Of a DNA stretch of 64,000 nt, positions 38,797-46,845 are shown in pieces (position 1 is the stretch's first letter; each line of letters begins with the position of its first letter). Origin of the DNA: Oscillibacter sp. GTDB taxonomy: Bacteria; Bacillota; Clostridia; Oscillospirales; Oscillospiraceae. Where the stretch lies: assembly GCA_017526785.1 (NCBI GenBank), contig JAFXQV010000015.1, positions 1-64,000 on the forward strand, given 5' to 3'. The position numbers and the translations under genes are program-made. The notes below the pieces were generated by a model. It was given only the letters and a program-made list of their open reading frames with translations. It made no database searches and was not told where the DNA came from.

Positions 38797-41174
38797 CCTA
38801 ACACCTTCTTTGCGATTTCGGCGGACGCCTTCGCGTCTTTGGCGTAGTAGTCCGCGCCCATACGCGCGGCGTATTCCGGCGTGACGACCGCGCCCCCCAC
38901 CATGACCACGGGCGGCGGCGCAAGTTGTTTTAACCGCTTCACGGTCTCCTCCATGGCCGGAAGCGTGGTTGTCATGAGCGCCGACAACCCGACAAGCCTT
39001 ACATTCCGCTCCGTCACGGCGTTGACAACGGTTTCCGGCGGCACGTCGCGCCCCAAGTCAAGGACGCGGTAGCCGTAATTTTCCAGCACCGTCTTGACGA
39101 TGTTCTTTCCGATATCGTGAATGTCGCCCTGCACCGTAGCGACGATAATCGTACCCTTTTGCACGGACGCCCCGCCGCGCTCCGCCAGAGATTCCCGCAA
39201 GACCTCAAACACGGCCTGCGCCGCCTGTGCCGCGCTGAGCAGTTGCGGCAAAAACGCCTTGCCCTGTTCGTAGGCCTCGCCCACGCGGTCTAACGCCGGA
39301 ATCAATTCCCGTTCCACAATGGACAGTTCCGGGTTGTCGCCGGACTGTTGCGCGGCTTCTTTCAACGTCTCTTTCGCCAGTCTCGCGGCCTCTGATTGCA
39401 GACCTTTCACAATGGCGTCCCGTATCGAGACAGAGTTTCCCGGCACCGCCGCCCGTGTCACGGGCGCGGCGTCCGCAAAACGCGCAATATAGGCGCGGCA
39501 TTGCGCGTCCTCGCCGGACAGTACCCGGTAGGCCGTCACGGCGTCCATCATGTCCGGCTGATTCGGGTTGATAATCGGAAGCGTCAGACCGCATTGCATG
39601 GCCTGCGTCAGAAACGTACGCGCAATCAGTCCGCGGTTGGGCAGGCCGAACGAGATATTGGACACGCCCAGAACCGTTTGCAGTCCGAGAACCTCCCGGA
39701 CGTGGCGCAAGGCGTTTAATGTCTCTATTGCCTGTTCCTGTTGCGCGGAGACCGTCAGCGTGAGACAGTCAATCCAGACATCCTCTTTCGGGATTCCGTA
39801 CGAAAGCGCGGCTTTCAGGATACGCTCCGCGATTGCGACACGTTCCGCCGCCGTCTGCGGGATTCCGTTTTTGTCGAGCGTCAGCCCGACGACCGCCGCG
39901 CCGTACTTTTTCACGACGGGCAGGACACGCTCCAAGACTTCCCGGTTTCCGTTGACGGAGTTTACCGCCGCCTTGCCGTTGTAGACGCGCAAACCCGCCT
40001 CTAACGCGTCCGGGTTCGACGAATCCAGTTGCAGAGGCAGAGACACGGCGCTTTGCAGTTTCTTCACGACGCGGGGCAGCATGGAAACCTCGTCCACGCC
40101 CGGAAAGCCTACGTTCACATCCAAGATATCGGCTCCGGCGTCCTCCTGCTTCACGGCCACATCCAAAATGTAGTCCAAATCGTTTTCAAGCAACGCCTGC
40201 TGGAAGCGCTTCTTCCCGGTGGGGTTGATACGCTCCCCGATGACGCGGACGCCCGTAATTTTACACGGCGCGACGGGCGTGCAGACAAACGGCGGCAGTC
40301 GTACGGCGTTGGCGCGGACGCGCCTCCCGGACACCGCCTCCCGCAAGCGCCGGATGTACTCCGGCGACGTGCCGCAACAGCCCCCGACAATCGACACGTA
40401 GTCCAGACAGTCGGCCAACGCCGCCGCGAACGCGTCCGGCTCCATGTCGTACTGTCCGGTCACGGGGTCGGGGAGTCCGGCGTTAGGCTTCGCGATAATC
40501 GGCAGGCGCGTGTTCTCCGACAGTTCCCGCAGAAGCGGCGACATGCGGTCGGGTCCCGTCGAACAGTTCAGGCCGACGGCGTCCGCGCCGAGGCCTTCCA
40601 GCGTCCGCGCCATCGACGCCACGGTACAGCCCGTGAACGTCCGCCCCGTCTCGTCGAAAGACATCGTGACGAACACGGGCAGGCCTGTATTCTCCTTGAC
40701 CGCTAACAGCGCGGCTTTGGCTTCGTATAAGTCGGTCATTGTCTCAATGACGGCCAAATCCGCGCCGGATTCCGCGCCTGCTACCGCCATTTCCCGGAAC
40801 AGTGCGTAAGCGTCCTCAAAGGACAGGGTTCCCATAGGCTCCAGCAGTTCGCCGAGCGGGCCAATGTCCAGCGCGACGGCGGCCGGGTACGTCGACGCCT
40901 CACGCTTTGCCAGCGCGATTCCGGCGGAGACAATTTCCCGGACACTCTTTCCGGATTTGCGCAGTTTGCGGGCGTTCGCGCCGAACGTGTTTGCGTAGAG
41001 TACCCGGCTTCCCGCTTCCAGATAGTCCCTGTGTACGGCGGCAATCAAGGCCGGGTCGGACAGGTTCAGGAGTTCGGGCTGTGCGCCGGGCTTCATGCCG
41101 CGATTTTGCAACATGGTACCCATTGCGCCGTCCAGCAGTAACGGCGCGTCCCCGTCCCAGAAAGGAAAATTCAT
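38793..41174 (-). CDS. metH: Cobalamin-dependent methionine synthase lacking the activation domain
   Basis: 793 residues. Modules in order: homocysteine methyltransferase (1-290) with zinc cysteines in VGLNCSTGPDRM and GGCCGTSPEYIRRL; pterin-binding domain (about 315-575) with VIGERINPTGKKRFQQ; cap helices (about 590-670); and B12-binding Rossmann domain (about 675-793) with the lower-ligand motif GDIHDIGKNIV. It transfers methyl from methyl-THF to homocysteine. The SAM-dependent reactivation domain found in 1200-residue MetH is absent and is supplied by the next gene upstream. ATG at 41174 follows AAGGGGG. Confidence 0.93.
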   Translation of the reverse strand: MNFPFWDGDAPLLLDGAMGTMLQNRGMKPGAQPELLNLSDPALIAAVHRDYLEAGSRVLYANTFGANARKLRKSGKSVREIVSAGIALAKREASTYPAAVALDIGPLGELLEPMGTLSFEDAYALFREMAVAGAESGADLAVIETMTDLYEAKAALLAVKENTGLPVFVTMSFDETGRTFTGCTVASMARTLEGLGADAVGLNCSTGPDRMSPLLRELSENTRLPIIAKPNAGLPDPVTGQYDMEPDAFAAALADCLDYVSIVGGCCGTSPEYIRRLREAVSGRRVRANAVRLPPFVCTPVAPCKITGVRVIGERINPTGKKRFQQALLENDLDYILDVAVKQEDAGADILDVNVGFPGVDEVSMLPRVVKKLQSAVSLPLQLDSSNPDALEAGLRVYNGKAAVNSVNGNREVLERVLPVVKKYGAAVVGLTLDKNGIPQTAAERVAIAERILKAALSYGIPKEDVWIDCLTLTVSAQQEQAIETLNALRHVREVLGLQTVLGVSNISFGLPNRGLIARTFLTQAMQCGLTLPIINPNQPDMMDAVTAYRVLSGEDAQCRAYIARFADAAPVTRAAVPGNSVSIRDAIVKGLQSEAARLAKETLKEAAQQSGDNPELSIVERELIPALDRVGEAYEQGKAFLPQLLSAAQAAQAVFEVLRESLAERGGASVQKGTIIVATVQGDIHDIGKNIVKTVLENYGYRVLDLGRDVPPETVVNAVTERNVRLVGLSALMTTTLPAMEETVKRLKQLAPPPVVMVGGAVVTPEYAARMGADYYAKDAKASAEIAKKVLG

Positions 41175-41196
41175 GCCGGGTTCCCCCTTTACGCGT

Positions 41197-41853
41197 TCAG
41201 ATTTGGCAACTCGCGCCGGATTTGCGTAACGTGCAGGTCTCTTTGATGTTACAGTACGCACACCCCCGGACACACGCCTTTTGCGGGCGGTTCGCGACGC
41301 CGACAACCGCCGTAACGGACTTCTGTGGATTGAGCGTCATACTTTCGCCGACGCACACACCCAGCCGCCGCGACGCGTCCAGTACGCCGCAGATATCCGC
41401 CTGTAGGGACAGCGGCATGTCTCCGTAGCCGGGGCTGAAACGGTCGGTTAAAAAGCGTCCCGGACAACGCGCCGCTAATTCGCGCTCGGCCGCGTCACAT
41501 CCGGCCTCCGCCAGCGCACTCCCGCACGCGTCCAGAATCACGGCCTTCGCCATGTCCCGGGCTTGCGCCGCCCGGAATACGGTATCGAACGCCGCGCCCA
41601 GCGTGCAGGCCAGCAAAAATACCGCGTCGCAGTCCTCCAACATCGTCCGGACGGTGTTCCCGGACAGGACAATGGACGTGTCTTGCAGGCGAAAAGCCCC
41701 GTTTTCGCGGCGTACCGGGAACAGTCGGCAGACGTAACGGGGTTGTATCCTGCTTTGCAGTTCGTCCAAGAGCGCCGATATCTCCCGGCGCAGGCTTTCC
41801 GGCGCGGACTGCCCCGCGCCCAGATACCGTAAAACTTCTATGACAAGTTCCAT
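41197..41853 (-). CDS. Stand-alone MetH activation-domain protein
   Basis: 218 residues. It matches the vitamin B12-dependent methionine synthase activation domain: DACGSALAEAGCDAAERELA, the SAM-site RFSPGYGDMPLSLQ, VGESMTLNPQKSVTAVVGVA, and a C-terminal cysteine set (KACVRGCAYCNIKETC). It would bind SAM and reductively remethylate inactive cobalamin on MetH, here in trans. The terminal CVRGCAYC...C may bind a metal or cluster, common in the Clostridia form. It precedes metH by 22 bases. The ribosome site is weak, so translation may be coupled to the upstream gene. Confidence 0.9.
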   Translation of the reverse strand: MELVIEVLRYLGAGQSAPESLRREISALLDELQSRIQPRYVCRLFPVRRENGAFRLQDTSIVLSGNTVRTMLEDCDAVFLLACTLGAAFDTVFRAAQARDMAKAVILDACGSALAEAGCDAAERELAARCPGRFLTDRFSPGYGDMPLSLQADICGVLDASRRLGVCVGESMTLNPQKSVTAVVGVANRPQKACVRGCAYCNIKETCTLRKSGASCQI

Positions 41854-41856
41854 ATG

Positions 41857-42642
41857 CTACGCGTCCCCGTCGTCCAATTCGTAGAGCCAATCGAAGTAAA
41901 ACAGCAGTACGGAAAGCCCCGTACCGACAATCAGCGGCGCGGACACGAACATCAGCACGAAACGCGCCACTTGCTTTTGTGCCTCCCGGTCGCCCCACAT
42001 CAGAAGCAGTACGCAGACGAAGAGCGTCAGCGCGATACGGAGCAGTTTCCGGTAGGCCGACAGCCCCACGCGGCTTTCCAGCCGCAAGGGGTAGCGCGTC
42101 AGCGCGCAGAGCGCCGCGCCAGTCAGCGCGGGCAGGAACGCCCGGACAATGCCCCCCAGCGGAAACGGTACGCGGGCGGTCAGCACGTTGAGCGGGTAAA
42201 TTAACAGAATGACACAGACAGCATGAATCAGCGCGTACAGCAGGGCGCACACAAACGCGATACGGTTCAGGGCGGGGGCGTCGGGCGTCGACGGCCAAAG
42301 CGCGTCACGAAAACTCGGCTCCGGTTTCGCCGCCGCGCTTTGCGGACGGGGCTTGACCGCTTGCGGCGGTGCCGGATTGCTTTTCAGAATGCGCGGCGGC
42401 GTCTGGCCGGATTGCGGAATATACGGCGGCGGGTACGCGCGGGGTTGCGTCGCCCTCTGCGGCGGCGGAGAGGGACGGGGACGCGCGGCATTTTGCGGCG
42501 GCGGATAGCGTACGGGCGGCCGCCGCTGGGGCGTCGAACCCGGCCGCTGTTGAGACGCGGAACCCGTCTGCGTACCCGGCCGCCGCTGGGACGCGGAACC
42601 CGGCGGCCGCTGGGGCGTCGCGCCCGGTCGTTTGTTCTCCAT
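41857..42642 (-). CDS. Proline-rich membrane protein of unknown function
   Basis: 261 residues. The first 110 residues are disordered and rich in Pro, Arg and Gln with loose repeats (ATPQRPPGSASQRRPG, then GSTPQRRPPVRYPPP). Four membrane segments follow (about 126-145, 160-180, 200-218 and 228-248; for example IAFVCALLYALIHAVCVILL). The acidic end is YELDDGDA. A proline/arginine-rich cytoplasmic arm plus four helices recalls small tethering or division-associated membrane proteins, but I do not recognise a family. It lies between prfC and the methionine genes with 4-11 base gaps. Confidence 0.65.
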   Translation of the reverse strand: MENKRPGATPQRPPGSASQRRPGTQTGSASQQRPGSTPQRRPPVRYPPPQNAARPRPSPPPQRATQPRAYPPPYIPQSGQTPPRILKSNPAPPQAVKPRPQSAAAKPEPSFRDALWPSTPDAPALNRIAFVCALLYALIHAVCVILLIYPLNVLTARVPFPLGGIVRAFLPALTGAALCALTRYPLRLESRVGLSAYRKLLRIALTLFVCVLLLMWGDREAQKQVARFVLMFVSAPLIVGTGLSVLLFYFDWLYELDDGDA

Positions 42643-42653
42643 TGCCCCGCTCC

Positions 42654-44234
42654 CTACACGGACAGGTCAAGCGCCAGTTCCAGACCCGGGTTGTGTTTCG
42701 TCAGAAATCCCGCGCTCCACTCGCCCTCGAAGGCAATTAAGAGGCGTTGCCGGAAGTCCTCCAAGACAGCGGCTCCCGTACACAATACCAAATCCTCGGG
42801 CTTTCCGGGCAGTGCCGTCACGCGGCGCAAGTGGTCGAACGGAAGCCCCTCCATGCGCAGTTCCACGCCGTACTCGCTCCGCATGCGGTACTGGAACACG
42901 TCAAATTGCAGTGTACCCACCACGCCGACAATGACTTCCTCCAGCCCCGCCCCCGGACGCTTGAAAATCTGGATTGCCCCCTCTTGCGCGATTTGCTCCG
43001 TACCCTTGATGAACTGTTTCCGCTTCATGGTGTCTTTCGGGGAAACCAGCATGAAATGTTCGGGTTCAAACGTCGGGATTCCCTCGAAGCGGAACTTTTT
43101 CCCCGGCGTGGTCACGGTGTCGCCGATTGCGAACAGGCCGGGGTCGAACACCCCGATAATGTCCCCGGCGTACGCCTCCTCGACAATTTCGCGTTCGGCG
43201 GCCATCATCTGCTGGGGCTGGCTGAGGCGGAGTTTCCTCCCGCTCTGGACGTGGTAGTATTCGTTCTCGCGCCGGAACTGCCCCGAACAGATACGCAAGA
43301 ACGCCAGCCTGTCCCGGTGGGCTTTGTTCATGTTGGCCTGAATCTTGAACACGAACGCGGAGAAGTCCGGCGAAAGGGCGTCAATGATTCCGGTGTCCGC
43401 CTGTCTGGACAGCGGCGGCGTGGTCATGCGCAGAAACGCCTCTAAAAACGGCTCCACGCCAAAGTTGGTCAGCGCCGACCCGAAAAATACCGGGGATAGC
43501 GTCCCGTCCCGCACCGCCGACAGGTCAAACTCCTGTCCGGCCTCCAATAACTCGATTTCGTCGCGCAAGGCGTCCGCCCGCTCCGCGCCCAAAGCCTCGT
43601 CCAGCGCCGGGTCACGAAGCGGCAACTCCGTGACGGCGGCCTTTTGCGCGTGGCTCCCGGCGCTGTAGAACAGTACCCGGTCACGCTGGCGGTCGTATAC
43701 GCCCCGGAAGTCGCGCCCGGAACCGATAGGCCAATTGACCGCACAAGTACCGATTCCTAATTCCCGCTCGACTTCCTCGCAGAGTTCCAGCGGGTCGCGG
43801 GCTTCGCGGTCTAACTTGTTGATGAACGTGAAAATGGGAATGTTTCGCAACGAACAGACCCGGAACAGTTTCCGCGTCTGCGGCTCCACGCCCTTCGCGC
43901 CGTCGATGACCATCACGGCCGAATCCGCCGCCATGAGGGTGCGGTAGGTGTCCTCGGAGAAGTCCTGATGTCCGGGGGTGTCAAGGATGTTGACGCAGTA
44001 GCCGCCGTGCTGAAACTGCATGACCGACGACGTGACCGAAATGCCGCGCTGACGCTCAATCTCCATCCAGTCGGACGTGGCGGCGCGGGCGCGTTTGCCG
44101 CGAACCTCTCCGGCCTGCGCGATTGCCCCGCCGTAGAGAAGCAGTTTTTCCGTTAAAGTGGTTTTCCCGGCGTCGGGGTGGGAGATTATCGCAAACGTAC
44201 GGCGTCGGGTGATTTCCTCTTGCAATGTTGGCAT
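42654..44234 (-). CDS. prfC: Peptide chain release factor 3
   Basis: 526 residues, standard RF3 length. GTPase motifs: G1 ISHPDAGKTTLTEKLL, effector region RGISVTSSVMQF, G3 DTPGHQDFSEDTYRTL, G4 FINKLDREARD. Family segments KKFRFEGIPTFEPEHF and VVGTLQFDVFQYRM follow. It recycles RF1/RF2 from the ribosome after termination. The ATG at 44234 follows GGGAGG; an extended reading frame to 44456 has no ribosome site. It heads a leftward operon with the methionine genes from the promoter at 44267-44295. Confidence 0.95.
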   Translation of the reverse strand: MPTLQEEITRRRTFAIISHPDAGKTTLTEKLLLYGGAIAQAGEVRGKRARAATSDWMEIERQRGISVTSSVMQFQHGGYCVNILDTPGHQDFSEDTYRTLMAADSAVMVIDGAKGVEPQTRKLFRVCSLRNIPIFTFINKLDREARDPLELCEEVERELGIGTCAVNWPIGSGRDFRGVYDRQRDRVLFYSAGSHAQKAAVTELPLRDPALDEALGAERADALRDEIELLEAGQEFDLSAVRDGTLSPVFFGSALTNFGVEPFLEAFLRMTTPPLSRQADTGIIDALSPDFSAFVFKIQANMNKAHRDRLAFLRICSGQFRRENEYYHVQSGRKLRLSQPQQMMAAEREIVEEAYAGDIIGVFDPGLFAIGDTVTTPGKKFRFEGIPTFEPEHFMLVSPKDTMKRKQFIKGTEQIAQEGAIQIFKRPGAGLEEVIVGVVGTLQFDVFQYRMRSEYGVELRMEGLPFDHLRRVTALPGKPEDLVLCTGAAVLEDFRQRLLIAFEGEWSAGFLTKHNPGLELALDLSV

Positions 44235-44266
44235 GACACGGCCTCCCGTGGCGGAATTTTCGGTAC

Positions 44267-44295
44267 AGTGTACCACAAAATTTACCGCCTTGCAA
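44267..44295 (-). promoter_or_regulatory. Promoter of the prfC-met operon
   Basis: Minus strand: TTGCAA (complement of 44290-44295), a 17-base spacer and TACACT (complement of 44267-44272). No SAM or cobalamin riboswitch was recognised in the 33-base leader. Confidence 0.72.
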
Positions 44296-44359
44296 GGGGC
44301 GTCCGCGAATAAAACGGCGTCGGCGTGTCCATACTCCCCGTGAAAGGACGTGACGCCAT

Positions 44360-44968
44360 ATGTCTGCGCGTACATCACAAATTTTGCAAGCCGCGTTTCT
44401 GTTTCTGCTGGCGCTGGCGCTGAACAGCGGTGCCGTCGCCGTACGCACACAAGCACACTTGTCCGAAAAGGTCATCCGCCTGCACGTACTGGCAAACTCG
44501 GATTCTCCCGCCGACCAGTCCCTGAAACTGCTTGTCCGTGACCGCCTCCTGCACGACGCCGCGCCGCTACTCGACAAAGCCCGCGACCGCCGGGAAATGG
44601 AAACACTCCTGCGCGAAAGTCTCCCGGCACTCTCGGACGCGGCGCGGGAAACGTTGTCCATGAATGGCAGTTCGTACCCCGTCACGCTCGAACTCCGGGA
44701 GACGGAGTTTCCCACGCGCTACTATGACACGTTCGCGCTTCCCGCCGGACGCTACTTAGCCTTACGGGCGGTTATCGGCGACGGCAACGGGCGTAACTGG
44801 TGGTGTGTGGTATTCCCGCCGTTGTGCGGCGGGGGCGTCCCCGACACGGACGACGATTTCACGGCGGAAGAAATCAGCCTTATCAGCCGCGACACCGCGC
44901 CGTATGTGCTGAAATTCCGCGTTGTGGAGTGCTGGGAACGCCTCCGGCAGACGCTGGCGCGGGACTGA
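44360..44968 (+). CDS. spoIIR: Stage II sporulation protein R
   Basis: 202 residues. The signal-anchor (about 8-25, LQAAFLFLLALALNSGAVAV) is followed by the SpoIIR hallmark KVIRLHVLANSDSPADQSLK then LLVRDRLL, and the C-terminal RYYDTFALPAGRYLALRAVI with NWWCVVFPPLC. It is secreted from the forespore to trigger cleavage of pro-sigma-E by SpoIIGA. GAAAGGA precedes the ATG by nine bases. I could not find a convincing sigma-F promoter in the short divergent gap. Its presence supports a sporulating lineage. Confidence 0.94.
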   Translation: MSARTSQILQAAFLFLLALALNSGAVAVRTQAHLSEKVIRLHVLANSDSPADQSLKLLVRDRLLHDAAPLLDKARDRREMETLLRESLPALSDAARETLSMNGSSYPVTLELRETEFPTRYYDTFALPAGRYLALRAVIGDGNGRNWWCVVFPPLCGGGVPDTDDDFTAEEISLISRDTAPYVLKFRVVECWERLRQTLARD

Positions 44969-45042
44969 ACACGAACAGAAGTTCTATTTTCCCCTCTGAA
45001 AAAGTCGGTCGGTCTTTCTGACACTTTTTTTCGGAAAAAGTC

Positions 45043-45071
45043 TTGACAAGTCACGGAAAGGCGGCTATAAT
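45043..45071 (+). promoter_or_regulatory. Consensus promoter upstream of the CRISPR array
   Basis: TTGACA (45043-45048), a 17-base spacer and TATAAT (45066-45071). Perfect consensus. It lies 219 bases before the first repeat and drives the predicted structured RNA. Confidence 0.85.
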
Positions 45072-45077
45072 GGCTTC

Positions 45078-45230
45078 ACTTTGAAAGAAGCCTTTGCCGC
45101 TGTAAACGGATTTTGACCGGAAATCGCCGGAAAAGTCGGTCGATGTCAATTCCAGTTTCTGGAATTGACAGGAATGCCGTCACCAAGCGGGTTTGCGCGG
45201 TGTTCGGTTTCCGGCACCGACCGACTTTTT
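45078..45230 (+). ncRNA. Predicted structured small RNA with terminator, between promoter and CRISPR array
   Basis: From the expected start (about 45078) to a T tract at 45226-45230 the transcript would be about 150 bases. A perfect 12-base closing stem (AAAAGTCGGTCG at 45131-45142 with CGACCGACTTTT at 45218-45229) ends in T residues like a terminator. Inside are a perfect 12-base hairpin (45144-45155 with 45159-45170, loop TTT) and a branched arm with CACC/GGTG and GCCG/CGGC pairings. It has no open frame with a ribosome site. I do not recognise an Rfam family. It could be a leader RNA for the array or an independent small RNA. Confidence 0.5.
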
Positions 45231-45289
45231 GACCATAAAAGGGGCTGACCGCGCAAGTTTTCGCCTTTACACCCCGCGTAACTACTGTT

Positions 45290-45831
45290 GTTCATACCTT
45301 CCCTATGAGGGATTAAAACAATATACCTGATTTCGTCACATGGTTCCATGTTCGGATAGTCATACCTTCCCTATGAGGGATTAAAACACGTTCACCGCTG
45401 GGTCTTTAATCCACTTTTGCAAGTTGGAGTCAGGAGCCGGGTCATACCTTCCCTATGAGGGATTAAAACTTGTCTTCGTCACCAGAGGGACTGGTTTCAC
45501 CAGAGACCTGAGTCTCGTTCATACCTTCCCTATGAGGGATTAAAACCATAGCTCTCCAGGGTACTTGGCTCAAAATATTTGCGCGTGGTGTTCATACCTT
45601 CCCTATGAGGGATTAAAACGAGTTTTTTGCCCGGTTAGCAGTTGTTTCTGAATATCTTCCGGTTCATACCTTCCCTATGAGGGATTAAAACTCCATCGAC
45701 CTTGCCCATGATAGCACTGCTTTTGAGTACAGTTCATACCTTCCCTATGAGGGATTAAAACCAGAAGTCCTCCAAGAGCTTGCAACGGTATTCAGCGACA
45801 AGTTCATACCTTCCCTATGAGGGCTAAGAGC
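45290..45831 (+). CRISPR. CRISPR array, 8 repeats and 7 spacers, no cas genes nearby
   Basis: Thirty-base repeats start at 45290, 45358, 45440, 45517, 45590, 45662, 45732 and 45802. Each begins GTTCATACC, contains CCCTATGAGGG and ends ATTAAAAC; the ending resembles type I-B/III repeats. Repeats 2 and 3 differ in the first two or three bases. The last repeat is intact for 22 bases and then degenerate, marking the trailer on the right, so transcription is rightward. Spacer lengths are 38, 52, 47, 43, 42, 40 and 40, an unusual spread. No cas gene lies within the window, so any effector would act in trans. Confidence 0.95.
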
Positions 45832-45874
45832 AGTCCCGCCAGCCTTGCGTGAGGCTGACGGGACTTGTTTTGCT
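45832..45874 (+). terminator. Terminator after the CRISPR array
   Basis: A long stem, AGTCCCG-CAGCC with GGCTG-CGGGACT (one unpaired base each side), then TGTTTTG. Confidence 0.8.
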
Positions 45875-45881
45875 CTATCCC

Positions 45882-45910
45882 TTGACAAATTGCATATATC
45901 ATGATATATA
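45882..45910 (+). promoter_or_regulatory. Promoter with embedded palindromic operator for the VapB-like gene
   Basis: TTGACA (45882-45887), a 17-base spacer and TATATA (45905-45910). The perfect 16-base palindrome ATATATCATGATATAT (45894-45909) overlaps the spacer and -10, as expected for antitoxin autorepression. Confidence 0.75.
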
Positions 45911-45929
45911 TCATGCGGGAGGTGTAACC

Positions 45930-46184
45930 ATGGAGACGGCAAAAGTTTTTGAGACCGGGCGAAGTCAGGCGGTCAGGATTCCCAAACGCTTCCGCTTTTC
46001 GGGGGACGAGGTTTTCATCCAGAAAGTGGGAAACGTGCTTCTGCTGACGCCCAAGGAAAAGGCGTGGGAAACATTTCTGGAAGGCCTGAACGGCTTCACG
46101 GACGATTTCTTTCCGAACGGACGCGAACAGGACGGACAGCAAGCCGTTGGGTCATATAAGGATACAAAAATCCCGAACAGGTGA
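45930..46184 (+). CDS. VapB-like AbrB-fold antitoxin, no toxin partner
   Basis: 84 residues. The swapped-hairpin AbrB/SpoVT domain fills residues 1-45: [20 protein letters not shown] then [19 protein letters not shown]. The acidic-aromatic tail [16 protein letters not shown] is the usual VapC-binding segment. GGAGGTG precedes the ATG by 6 bases. No PIN-domain vapC follows; the next gene is upp on the other strand after a terminator. So it is an orphan antitoxin, either a remnant, a regulator, or a neutraliser of a toxin encoded elsewhere. Confidence 0.88.
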   Translation: METAKVFETGRSQAVRIPKRFRFSGDEVFIQKVGNVLLLTPKEKAWETFLEGLNGFTDDFFPNGREQDGQQAVGSYKDTKIPNR

Positions 46185-46205
46185 CAGAGCCTGTCCGGGG
46201 TTTTG
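46166..46205. terminator. Bidirectional terminator between vapB-like and upp genes
   Basis: CCCG-ACAGG with CCTGT-CGGG stem (one A-C mismatch). A T tract follows on the plus strand (GTTTTG) and on the minus strand (TTTTTG). Confidence 0.75.
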
Positions 46206-46844
46206 TTATTTGGTGCCGAAAATGCGGTCTCCGGCGTCGCCCAGTCCGGGGAGAATGTAGCCGTTTTCGTTGAGGCCTCTGTCCAGCGCGCCGCAGTAGA
46301 TTTCCACGTCCGGGTGGTCTGTCTCTATCCGCTCGACGCCCTCCGGCGCGGCAAGCAGTATCATGAGTTTGATATTCTTACAGCCGCGCCTTTTCATTTC
46401 GGCGATAGCGGCGGACGCGCTCCCGCCCGTGGCTAACATCGGGTCTACTACCAGAATGTCGCGCTCGGCGATATCCTTGGGCATTTTGCAGAAATAGACA
46501 TGCGGCTCTAACGTGTCCTCGTCGCGGTACATGCCGATATGTCCCACGCGGGCGCTCGGCACCATGCGGAGTACGCCGTCGACCAGTCCCAGCCCGGCGC
46601 GGAGAATTGGCACGACCGCGAACTTTTTACCCTTGATGGTGGGTACCTCCGCCGTACAGAGCGGCGTTTCCACGGTTTTTGTCGTCAACGGCAAGTCCCG
46701 CGTGGCCTCGTAGGTAATCAGCATGCCGATTTCCGACACCAGTTCGCGGAAATCCTTGACACTGGTGTTTTTATCGCGGAGAATGCTCATTTTGTGCGCC
46801 ACAAGGGGGTGGTCAATGATGTGCAGTTTCGCGTTTCTCTCCAT
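46206..46844 (-). CDS. upp: Uracil phosphoribosyltransferase
   Basis: 212 residues. Motifs: [50 protein letters not shown], the PRPP site [18 protein letters not shown] and the uracil-binding C-terminus [18 protein letters not shown]. It salvages uracil to UMP with PRPP. The start lies one base from the tsaB stop, with AAGGAGC upstream, so it is in the obg-tsaE-tsaB operon, an unusual partner for these genes. Confidence 0.97.
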   Translation of the reverse strand: MERNAKLHIIDHPLVAHKMSILRDKNTSVKDFRELVSEIGMLITYEATRDLPLTTKTVETPLCTAEVPTIKGKKFAVVPILRAGLGLVDGVLRMVPSARVGHIGMYRDEDTLEPHVYFCKMPKDIAERDILVVDPMLATGGSASAAIAEMKRRGCKNIKLMILLAAPEGVERIETDHPDVEIYCGALDRGLNENGYILPGLGDAGDRIFGTK

Positions 46845-46845
46845 T

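Noticed and set aside
44235-44359. SAM or cobalamin riboswitch upstream of the prfC-methionine operon
   Set aside because: The leader from the mapped promoter is only about 30 bases and shows no aptamer.
45146-45349. Minus-strand reading frame across the CRISPR leader and first repeat
   Set aside because: It crosses a perfect hairpin and the repeat; no ribosome site or protein-like composition.
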